Of a DNA stretch of 64,000 nucleotides, positions 55,271 through 64,000 are shown piece by piece. The stretch's first letter is position 1; the number at the start of each line of letters is the position of its first letter. Below the pieces are notes generated by a model. The model made no database searches. It was not told where the DNA came from and saw nothing but the letters and a program-made list of their open reading frames with translations. The DNA is taken from contig CM030934.1 in the NCBI GenBank assembly GCA_018136815.1, positions 3,472,313 through 3,536,312 on the forward strand. The letters run 5' to 3'. Both the position numbers and the translations under genes were made by a program. The stretch comes from Isochrysis galbana (Eukaryota; Haptophyta; Isochrysidales; Isochrysidaceae).

Positions 55271-56445
55271 CCTAGATGATGCGATTTCCAGGCTCTTGTT
55301 TCCAGGTCCTTCGTCGTGCGGCCACACGGCGAAGCTCAGGTACATCTAGGTTGGTAGGGTTCGTCCCTAGCGATCTAGAATTCGAGTTCTCGTTTCGTTC
55401 CTTCTAGCCTGTTTGTCAGGTCTAGATTCCAGGTTTCCTCCTTTCGGGTAATCTTTACCTAAAGGAGCCAGGTCGCCTGTTGCTCGCTGCGCGCTTGTCT
55501 CAGGCTCTCGGGTTACCTTGTGAAGGCTTGTTTAGCTTCTTGCAAGGCTTGTTGTTTCTTGTTGGGTTCCGGTTCTTTCTTGGGACCTGCTGACTTTCGT
55601 TGTTGTCCAGGCCTGTTCTTCGTAGGTTCTGCTTGGCCTGGTTAGGGTTTCGTTGAATCCCCGCGTTCGGCGTTTGGCGTTGGCGTTCGGAAATTTCCTC
55701 TCACATTCCCTAGGTCCGCTACCCTTGGCTTGTAGGTCCTTGCTTCTTTCTTCTCGGTCAAGGTTTTGGCGAGCGAGTCGGTTGCTCTATCCGCTCGAGA
55801 TTTGAGGTTTAATTTGCTATCTCCCCTTGGAGACCGGTGTAGGTTCGCTTCCTAGGTGAGGGAATCTTTCCCCTTGATGCAAGCTACATGCAAGCCTTGG
55901 CCCCTTTGGTGTTTCTTCCCCTTGGTTGCTACTCAGGGTTGTTCGTTAGAAGCGTCTAGAAGGTTCACGCTCAACGGCAAGATTTCCTCTGTCGTGAAGA
56001 TATCTCGTTGCGATCTGTATCCAAAGTGATCGCCGTGGTCGCGCGACAGGACGCTCCCCTTCGGACTCTCCGCTACGTGGGAAGTTACAACGGAGACACG
56101 CTCCGGCCGTCGCTGCGGAGTCTCTCTCTCTCTCGCTCTCTCTCTCCGTCTCTCGCGACGTGTTTGAGTTATCGGTGATTTGGGGTCGCGGTTGCTTGAT
56201 AATTTGCTTGGTTTGGGTGAATGATTCCGGTGTGTTCGTGAGTCGGTGTATCCTGTTGTTCTCAGCTCCGTTGTCCGTCGTTGTTCGCTGCGTCGCTGCA
56301 CTCAAGCAGCCTAGGCTCCCTCCCTGAGGGAAGAGTTCTTTGTAGGTCTAACAATCTCTTACAACCCATCACACTAGGGCCGCTAGGAGCGCCTCGCCGC
56401 CCCACAGCCCTTCGTTCGCCGTTCGTTCCCCGTCCATACACCCGA
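55259..56445 (+). repeat. 5' LTR plus leader of right retrotransposon
   Basis: Collinear with 8861-10040. Includes the terminal palindrome, a CT microsatellite near 56115-56155, and many TTG/TTCTT words. The internal LTR boundary was not identifiable. The host bases before it are a T-run (55253-55258). Confidence 0.75.
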
Positions 56446-59163
56446 ATGGGGTTGCCCGACCCAGTCCAGAATTTCATTCACCCGACTCCCGGTGGGGAGG
56501 AGGGACAAAGCGCCGCGCTAGCCGCCGGTGCCGCTCGCGACGGAGTGGCTCAGAGCCCTCCGGTAGCGCTCGACTCGACAAGCACGAAATCGAAGCTTGC
56601 GTCCTCGGCCGCAGAGGAGGAACCCCTCAGGGAACCTTCTCTGCCCGCTGCAGCTTTTGCTCCCGTGGGATGTCCGAGTGATCCCACGGCTTCTGAGGCT
56701 ACACCAATGGCACCCATCACCCCGGCTGCTATCTCCACGACTGGCTCCGATCAGCTCGTGGCGGATGGCGAGGATTTGTCCGCTTCCTTCGGCACCCACC
56801 GGGTGCAATCACAGCGGGCCATGGTGGAGCATGACCCTCTCCCGCATGAGGCCAACTTCAGCGTCGCTGAGTTGGCCAATGAGGTGGAGGAGGGTCCCCT
56901 CCCTCTGATTCAGTTTGACCCCCCTCCTCACCTTCGAGATGATGAGTCTGAGGTCGGTGAAGGGGAGGGGATCAGCTTCCGAAGCCCCGCTTACCGGGAC
57001 TATGCCCCGCCGTCATCAAAAGGGGTCCTTGATCAAGAGATCACCCCGATCGAGACGGCCGCGGCGCGTCAGGATGCGGAAATGGCAAGGCTTCAGGCGG
57101 AGACCAACACCCTAAAAGGGGCTGTGGAGCGCCTACATTCATCCCTTGCCGCGGCAGAGGCGAGGGAGGGGCTTCTCCGGGATCAAGTTGAAGCAGGGTT
57201 CAAAGCCCTGACTCAGCTACTCCAAGCCCGCCAAGAGCCCGCTTCAAGTCCGTCCATGGATCGGACCGAGGCGGCTGCGGATTCTGCTAGGCCGGTTCAG
57301 AGGGAACCACCCATGGGCGAGCCTCCTGCTCTAGACCCAAAGGGCCACGCCTCTCCGGCTTCTAGGGTTCCACGGTCGGCGTACCCGACCTCCAAATCGG
57401 AACCCCGCCGCCAGGATCAGAGCCCTCACCGGGGCCCGACCCCGGTGGTGCCGTTCCGCCACCCTCGCGACCCCTGCCTTGCGGTGGGGATGGATGAGCG
57501 AGAGGCAGTTGTAAGCGAGTGGAAAAATCTCCTCGCCCTGCCCTCACGCGATCTGGCCGCCCTTTACCGCGACTCCGACGAGCATGAGCTCATCCATACC
57601 ATTTTGAAGAGCAACCTCTCCCTGGCGGGCAACGTTTGGCATTGCCGAATTTTCATGGAGGAGGACCACTTGCTCAAATGGGTGCGTAGCCGCTTCTCAG
57701 CAGAGCAAACCCTTCACCATCAGGTCAGGATGGGCAAAGAGCTTTCGGAGCTCCGCTTCCCAAAGGCCCTCGCCTCCGATAACGTTCAAACCGCGGCGAC
57801 AGCCTGGAACGAATTTCGGCTAACTCTCATCAAGCCGTTGGAGCGGGCACTAGCGCTCGGCTGCGATCATCGCGAAATATTTACCTCCCTCCTCGCGGCA
57901 GCCGGAGCCAATTCCAGCGGCAATTCTCGCATCTTCGCCTTCCTCCTCGATCTAGTGGAGGACCGCGCCCTCGCTCTCAATCCTGTCCTCGCTGCTGACG
58001 TCCTTCTTCGCAAATGCGACGGGACCTTCGCAAACGGGGCCGATGGTTTCGCGAAAGACTCGGCGTCGATGGAGTGGGACCGCATGAGGGAGCGCGAGGC
58101 TGGCGCTGATCTATGTGAGCTCAGCAAGAATTTGGTTCGCGCCTACATCCGCAAGCTTGGCGATTCCGCGGTTGACTCCACCAACGTGTGGGATCATCCA
58201 AACATGGCCCATGAGATCAACCAGAGGTTCGAAGAAATCATCCGGAACGATAAGGTTGATCCTCAGCGCGGCGTCGATAATGCTATTAAATTTGCGGAGG
58301 TGCTCGCGGAGACTCGTTTCCGCGTAGAGAACCACGAGCTAGGTCGGTCGGCGCTCTCGTGCGTCAACCTCTGCCAACGGTACCTCAGCCCTTACGAGCA
58401 GGCTCGGGTGAAGCGTCATCAATCCCGGCCCTCGACGAAGCAAACCGTGGCTAGCGTACGCACTAAAGCCTCAGGCGAGGCAAAGAACGAGACTTCCTCG
58501 TCCCAGAAGACCGCTTCGACCACGGACATGGTTGCCGCCGTGCAGGCGGCCGTCCAAGCTACCGTGGCGGAAGCTCTTCGCGGACAGGGACATTCGCCTG
58601 CTTCGAAGCCTGATTATCGGGCTGCTGCACCGCCGGCAAGTTACCACTCCAACTCACCGTTGCCGGCTATACTGACCGATCCACCGGGTCGAAAGGGAGG
58701 CTCGTCTCGGCCGCCCAGCCGTCGCTGCGATCCGCCGGCGAACGGCCAAGGGCTACCGCCCGATTTGGGCGTATCCCGGTGGACGCCCGAGCTTTGGAAT
58801 CGGGCCCGAGCCCGCTTCTGGGCCGTAGCAGGCTATGCCAAGCACCCAAGGGTCTCGGCGGCGCTAGCAAAGTGCCGACCGGCCGATAATTCAATGGAAA
58901 CTCCACGAACGGACGATATCAATAGGGGAATCACCGAATGGACGAACGAAAACGGCTGTGCCTTCTGCGCTTTCCGACCTCAAGCTCCTCCTGGCACTCC
59001 ATCCAGCGAAGCCTGGAAATATGGCACGGGAGACGGTGCTCACAACCCCGTCATCTGTCAGCCATATATCCGCTTTCTGTGTGAGGCTGGCTGCGGAGAG
59101 TGCGGATCGGACGAGCACATTCATAAGCTTCTTCGCTCGATGGTCCGGGTTAAGCCTCAGTAG
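56446..59163 (+). CDS. gag-like protein of LTR retrotransposon, right copy
   Basis: 905 aa from ATG 56446 to TAG 59161-59163, the same length as the left copy. It has a Pro/Ser-rich N-terminus, coiled coil about residues 206-252 (ARQDAEMARLQAETNTLKG), a helical capsid-like core (LHHQVRMGKELSELRFPKAL region) and a Cys/His tail from residue 838 (GCAFCAFRP onward). The differences from the left copy are scattered substitutions with no frame change, so the gag frame has stayed open in both. Confidence 0.85.
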   Translation: MGLPDPVQNFIHPTPGGEEGQSAALAAGAARDGVAQSPPVALDSTSTKSKLASSAAEEEPLREPSLPAAAFAPVGCPSDPTASEATPMAPITPAAISTTGSDQLVADGEDLSASFGTHRVQSQRAMVEHDPLPHEANFSVAELANEVEEGPLPLIQFDPPPHLRDDESEVGEGEGISFRSPAYRDYAPPSSKGVLDQEITPIETAAARQDAEMARLQAETNTLKGAVERLHSSLAAAEAREGLLRDQVEAGFKALTQLLQARQEPASSPSMDRTEAAADSARPVQREPPMGEPPALDPKGHASPASRVPRSAYPTSKSEPRRQDQSPHRGPTPVVPFRHPRDPCLAVGMDEREAVVSEWKNLLALPSRDLAALYRDSDEHELIHTILKSNLSLAGNVWHCRIFMEEDHLLKWVRSRFSAEQTLHHQVRMGKELSELRFPKALASDNVQTAATAWNEFRLTLIKPLERALALGCDHREIFTSLLAAAGANSSGNSRIFAFLLDLVEDRALALNPVLAADVLLRKCDGTFANGADGFAKDSASMEWDRMREREAGADLCELSKNLVRAYIRKLGDSAVDSTNVWDHPNMAHEINQRFEEIIRNDKVDPQRGVDNAIKFAEVLAETRFRVENHELGRSALSCVNLCQRYLSPYEQARVKRHQSRPSTKQTVASVRTKASGEAKNETSSSQKTASTTDMVAAVQAAVQATVAEALRGQGHSPASKPDYRAAAPPASYHSNSPLPAILTDPPGRKGGSSRPPSRRCDPPANGQGLPPDLGVSRWTPELWNRARARFWAVAGYAKHPRVSAALAKCRPADNSMETPRTDDINRGITEWTNENGCAFCAFRPQAPPGTPSSEAWKYGTGDGAHNPVICQPYIRFLCEAGCGECGSDEHIHKLLRSMVRVKPQ
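59161..59163 (+). promoter_or_regulatory. In-frame TAG between gag and pol, probable programmed readthrough site (right copy)
   Basis: CAG TAG GGG TCC GGC GGG. Codons from 59164 to 63657 are in the gag frame with no other stop (59164-59340 checked codon by codon). Downstream GGGG and CCCC runs within 20 nt can pair. Identical to the left copy. Confidence 0.6.
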
Positions 59164-62100
59164 GGGTCCGGCGGGGTCCCCGTCCTTCAAACCCTGGCGG
59201 AGAACATCGCGGGCGGTGGGCCTGAACGCCACCACCACCATCCCGATCCGATCCCTACGCCGCTTGGGGAGAAGAGCTGTCGACGCGGCGATTCTCCCCC
59301 TGTCTCTAGCTCTATTCAGTCCTCGACGGTGGGAGCCGCCTCGCCGGCTGAAGCCCCCGCCAAACGGCTATCTCGGAAGCCGGAGTCGACACTTGACCCG
59401 GGCTCCTGGAAACAGGTTTGCCCCGGAGATAGTCGCGACCCGACTCTCCGAAATTCGTGTACGTCTACAAGTTCTTCTATTACTCCGCACGCTATTAGGA
59501 TGTTAGGGGCCGATTCTCGCTCGCTGCCCCTCTTGGAATCTATTTCTACGGATACTATGCTGTCTTCGGTTTCTTCTAATTCTCCTAGGTCTTTCGACGC
59601 ATCTTCATCCCTGGATTCACTCCCCGACGGCCCTGCCCAAGGGGGTGGGCTAGGTAGATTCGACGCGTCTTCGGTCTCTTCGTTTCGTAAACAATCGGTT
59701 GTGAAGCCCTCGAGGGCTGTCGACTCGGTATCATCTTCTGCTCTAGGTTCTAGGGATAGGTCCGACGTGGCCGCTGCCGCGTCCGAAAATGTTGTTGGTG
59801 CTCTACCTGTTTCTGCTCTTTCCCGGCGGGACCCCACTGGAGACCTCTCTCCCAAGGGCCATAGCCGGAGCCGCTCTGCGGACAAATTGTCGTTGTCTAC
59901 CGTAGGTTCTCGTGCAGTGGAGGCGGAGACTAGTGCCTCCTCCTCACCTCTCTCCCCGGTTCGTTATATTTCTCCGTCATCGTGTTCATTCTCTCGTCTC
60001 GAAGTTGCACCCGTTCTCGTTTCTGACTTGGTTCCCGACCCGGAAGGGTCGGCTTCCGGAGTCAATGAAGTTGAAGGTTCCAAGGGAGCTGCGGCTTTCC
60101 GCGCTCACGCCGTGGCCACCCCAGACTCGGGAGACGCAGTGGCCGTCGATTACGATCTCTCGTCGCGCCCCACACGGACGCCGGCGTCTCCTCTTTCTCT
60201 CGGCTCTCCGGAGGATCCCCGTTCCAGGGATCGCCCGCCGGGGCCAACCCCCTTCAGGTCTAGCCCACCGAAACTTCAGGGCGACGACCCCCTCCCCCTG
60301 AATTCTACTGCCGAGGCCATCCACCGGATCGCCGTGGTTGGTTGTTCCTCGGCCGCCAAGTCTACTGAAGCTGCCCGCGCCCCTACGCGCGAGCTCCAAA
60401 TGTTAGCCGCCTCCCGTGCCCGGGCTAGCGGTTCCTCCGTCATCTTGCCCCGCCATCTCGCCGAAGCTGCTCTAGCCTTGCGGCGGCCGCACGCGAGCAC
60501 TCATTCATCACCCGCTGCCGTACTGCCGACGCATTTTGACGAGCTTTGCGCTGAGTTAGCGGCGATCCACGACGCCGTGACGCTCGACGCGGCCGAGGGG
60601 ATTCCTCCACCCCGCGTTCTAGTCGTCGGTGAAGCTAGCGGGGTCGTGTCTTCGATGTTCCTACTCGCCGGAGCGCACGTCGCGACGTGCGATCTACGAC
60701 CGTCGGAGATCGACTACATTCCCCACTTCTGCGGAGATGCTCTTCACATTCAAAACCTCGGTTGGGACCTCGTGGTCGCGCATCCGCCGTGCACGTATTT
60801 GTCGGCGGTGAGTTGCCAGTGGCTCGATCGGGAGCCGGGACGACGCCAGGCTCTCGAATCCGCCGCTAGAGTCTTCCTCGCCATGGCGAGCGCCGACGCG
60901 CCTTTCGTTGCCGTCGAAAATCCTCGAATGCACGCGGAAGCCTCCGCCTTAGTCGGGGGGTTGCGACCGCGGCAGTTTGTGCAGCCGTGGCAGCACGGCA
61001 CGGGCCATCAAAAAGCAACTGGCCTGTACCTGACGGCTTCACTCCCGTCCTTGCAGCCTTCGAAGATTGTCGAGGGACGTCTATCCGCTATGGCGGATCT
61101 ATCGCCGTCGCCCCACCGTGGCGCCCTTCGCAGCCGCACCTATGTGGGCATTGCCGGTGCAATGGCGGCCCAGTGGATGCCGGTCTTGCGCCGTTATGCG
61201 CGCGAAGCCAAGGCGTCGCGTTCGCTCGACTTCACGGTGGACTGGGCAATTTCCCAAGCAGCTGCCAGCTTGAGAGAACGCCCTTCGCTTTGCTCGACCG
61301 GTTTCGAGCTGGCTGAGCCGAGGACGGCTCTGGCTCGTTTCATGGAGGGGAGAGGCGAAGCAGCTTCTAGCTCTCACCTCACGCCTCCCAGCGGTTCGCC
61401 AGTGTCTGATTCGGTTGTCGTGATCCCGGACGCAGGCCCCGTTGCCGATGCTTCTCGCCTGCTTCATCAGGAGGACTCGGAAACAAACGTATCGCAAGAC
61501 GAGGCCGAGGCGGAAGGAGACCGCTTCCTGCCGTGGGAGTGGCCCATAGAGGACCGCTCTACAACGCCAGGCCCTCCAAACACGGTGAAGAAGCGCCGCA
61601 GCAAGTGGCAGGTCTTCGACCGTGATGTAATTTCGGGGGTCCATCGGTGGCAGGATGTCACGCCTTCCATCGCCCAAGAAATCGCTGAGCAAGCGGCAGC
61701 TGCGGAGCCGTCGGAACCTCCCATCTTGTCTCGACTGGGCTCTCAAGGCATCAATGCACTATCTCCGAGCGCCTCCTTCACGGCTGGCGACGAGGGAGTG
61801 GCCGAACTGACCAATTCGTTCGTAGCCGAAAGGCCACTCGAAACCTGGGATGTCGGGCCCGACTCGGGAGAAGATGACACGCCCGAGATGCCAGAACACC
61901 GGAGCATGCAGACCCTCGAGACCAAGCCCTCCGACGCCGCCGAAGGAGAGGATACTCCACGGGCACTGTATTGCGATGGGGCTACCGCTAGGGGCCTCAG
62001 TGCGGCCGGATTTTCCGAGTTGTCGAAGCTTCCGAAGACAGACTTGCAGAAGTCCCTGGAGAAGGAATGGTCACGCCAAATGGATCAACCTCGGCATCCG

Positions 62101-63657
62101 ACGGACCGTCGAGGGCTAGGCTATGATGGCGTGCCTAACCCCTCTAGTTCAGCAAAGGCATCCCCACGCTCCTCGATACCATTCGTGCCGCAGACGGTGG
62201 CCGCCGCTATCGAGCGAGTGCCCCACGTCGATGAATCTTCTCCGTCCAGGCTAGCCTCCAATCCAACCACCCTGTCACCCGGAGCCGGAACCTCACTTCC
62301 GGTGGAATCTATCGCGGACACTCCGCCGCCGCTCTACCCTCGTCACTGCCTCTATGTCCGCGATCTCGTGGTCTGCCGTGCCGATGGCGACCGCGCAGCT
62401 CAAGGGTTCGTTCTCCCGGACGTTGCCCTCACGGTGAACAGCACCCTGGCTGACACTGGAGCGGGCCCGTCAGTAATCACCACTGCTCTTCTCGATCGAC
62501 TACCTGAAGACGCCTGCGTCGAACGCGTATCGGACGCTACCGTCCCCAACCTACATGGGCCGGACGGCCTTCCTCTCATCACTAGGGGCCGGGCTAGCCT
62601 CGTCTTCTCCTTGTCCGGTCGCCTCTTCCGTCATTCGTTCGCGGTCATCGAAGGAAACCCGATGCTTCTGCTCGGGAACGATTTTTTGGCCGCCCACTCC
62701 GCTACCATTTCTCTCGACGCCGCGAGCTCGGAAGGAAGCCTCCGCCTCCGTCCGGCCTCTGGCGATTCAGAAGACTCTTCAAGAGCCCTTTCCGAATGTG
62801 TAGTCAGAGTTTCCACGGCGCCGCCCCCAGTCGCGGACGCCGGCTTCGTCGGAGCTATCTCGATGTCACCCGGTCAGCCGCTGACTGTCGACTTTCTGGA
62901 GAGGTCGACGGCAACACGAGAGGTCCCGGCCGGATCGGAGGGTGAGGCTGCTGCTGATGCTAGACAGCCACTCTATACACCTCTCTTTGAGTCTGCCGAC
63001 GAGTTTGCGGCCAAAGCTCCGGCGTCTACCTCGTCCGAATATCTTCTCTACACGGAGCAAGCGGTGACGATTCCTGCCTTCCACCGCGCAACCATCTGGG
63101 TCAGGGTTCCGCTAGCTCTCCGAGATCATTCGGACTGCGCGATGCTGGTCGACCGCCTACCAAATCGCGAGGCTCTCGATTCGTCCCCTCTCGTAATGCC
63201 CACGGTGGTCACGCCCACGGACGATCGCCGCATCGCGGTGACGATCGTCCACACCGGAGTCGATGCGCTGACCCTGCCGTCTCTGCATCCGATAGCTTCG
63301 CTCCAGGTGCGTTTCAAGTTGCACCGGGGCTGGACTCCGAATGGAAGCGAGGGGGATGGTGACCCTGTCACCGCGCTGAGCGAGGAGCAACGATCTCTAC
63401 TCGACTCAGCCACCATCGATCCGGACCGGCTTCTTTCCGACGATCAACGAGAAGAAGTACGCCAACTCTTGGCCCGGCGCATCAAAGCTTTCGCGTTGCA
63501 CCCGGGGGCTCCAAACCATACGCACGTTCTCGAGGTGGAGTTGCCACTCAACCCCGGCGCTGTTCCTCACCGGCATGCTCCGTCTAGAGTGGGCCGCGCA
63601 GGCGAGCTCATCATAGAAGAGGAGGTAGCCAAGATGGAAGCCGCCGGCATTATTCGC
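59164..63657 (+). CDS. pol with DNA cytosine-methyltransferase-like domain, retropepsin and RT start, right copy
   Basis: Open for 1498 codons after the gag TAG; the first GTG is at 59329 and no early ATG exists. Counting from gag Met1, the methyltransferase-like domain spans about 1390-1580: VLVVGEASGVVSSM, HPPCTYLS (C1449), VAVENPRMH (E1491) and ATGLYLTASLPSL. The usual PC and EN catalytic motifs of C5 methyltransferases are therefore present, in the ENP form known from phage enzymes. The retropepsin DTGA is at D2003. RT begins after HVLEVELPLNPGAVPHRH and is cut at GIIR by the gap. The domain could methylate element or host DNA; activity is not shown. Compared with ordinary gypsy pol, the ~900 residues before the protease are extra. 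Confidence 0.88.
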
Positions 63658-63757
63658 NNNNNNNNNNNNNNNNNNNNNNNNNNNNNNNNNNNNNNNNNNN
63701 NNNNNNNNNNNNNNNNNNNNNNNNNNNNNNNNNNNNNNNNNNNNNNNNNNNNNNNNN
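63658..63757. other. Assembly gap (100 N)
   Basis: Exactly 100 N; removes RT, RNase H, integrase and 3' LTR of the right element, or marks a misjoin. Confidence 0.99.
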
Positions 63758-64000
63758 ATGCCCGCTGCCCGAGTTGAAGAATGCAACCATGTGGGCGTCC
63801 GACTGCGGACGTCCGCCCTTGCACGCGCATGGGCAGCACGCCGGGTGGCGACGTCTTCAGAAGACTTCACACCGTTTCCACGCCGTTTGATTGAAAGGAA
63901 GAAGCAAGCGATTCCCCAGGAGTCTGCAGGATGCACTTCGCCCCAGTGACCGCCACTCCACCTGCAAGCGTGTGAATGAGCTGCAGCATGCGTGTGCTCA
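63758..64000. other. No gene recognised after gap
   Basis: Does not match the retrotransposon pol of the left copy. Contains a short palindrome GTCTTCAGAAGAC near 63862. Too short to judge. Confidence 0.5.

Larger units (their letters stand above)
55259..63657 (+). mobile_element. Ty3/gypsy-like LTR retrotransposon, right copy (3' part lost in gap)
   Basis: Same element as 1-10040, inverted. It begins TGTCGCATTC at 55259 and runs through leader, gag, TAG, methyltransferase, retropepsin and the start of RT, where the gap at 63658 cuts it. In contrast to the left copy, pol is uninterrupted from the gag TAG to the gap. After the gap (63758-64000) I see no element sequence, so the 3' end is either in the gap or misassembled. 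Confidence 0.93.

Overview
This is a nuclear genomic window from a GC-rich unicellular eukaryote. A haptophyte-type alga fits best, but this is inference from four things: GT-AG introns with GTGCGC-like donors plus one GC-AG intron, dense GA/CT low-complexity tracts, an algal-style NACHT receptor, and many retroelements. It is not prokaryotic or viral: the genes are spliced and there are no operons. Three runs of exactly 100 N (27800-27899, 52900-52999, 63658-63757) are assembly gaps.

The two ends hold inverted copies of one large Ty3/gypsy-like LTR retrotransposon. The left copy lies on the minus strand at 1-10040 and its pol is broken. The right copy lies on the plus strand at 55259-63657, is open as far as the gap, and is then cut off. 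Each copy has an LTR/leader, a 905-aa gag, then a single in-frame TAG, and then a pol frame that carries a DNA cytosine-methyltransferase-like domain upstream of the retropepsin and reverse transcriptase. The methyltransferase and the gag-stop-pol layout are kept in both copies.

The 45 kb between them carries host genes. 14.6-16.0 kb: a probable tail-anchored membrane protein. 19.2-20.4 kb: a four-exon cupin-DUF952 fusion. 23.6-25.6 kb: a polyamine/amino-acid permease of the PUT/LAT type. 26.8 kb: a TMEM256/DUF423 protein. 27.9-32.4 kb: a large NLR-like protein (TIR/HET-like domain, NACHT, LRR). 33.6-35.5 kb: a secreted PDZ-JmjC-like oxygenase. 36.4-37.1 kb: COQ10. 42.1-43.6 kb: a five-exon Rab11. 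47.7-51.7 kb: a single-pass membrane protein with a LamG-like ectodomain. 53.3-55.3 kb: a transposase-like gene whose present start codon comes from the right LTR. Weaker candidates lie at 10.5-11.2 kb and 12.1-12.5 kb.

Smaller mobile DNA is layered between the genes. It includes a 519-bp MITE with 8-bp target duplications (17.85 kb) and head-to-head 3' tails of a non-LTR element (20.6-23.2 kb). A non-autonomous relative of that element, with 19-bp target duplications (38.4-40.7 kb), is nested in a ~1-kb retroposon; a second copy of the retroposon sits at 45.9-46.8 kb. A family of short copies shares a small hairpin followed by an ATG-GAG start (33.5, 35.6, 38.4, 47.0 kb). GA/CT microsatellites and poly-G/poly-C tracts fill most remaining space.
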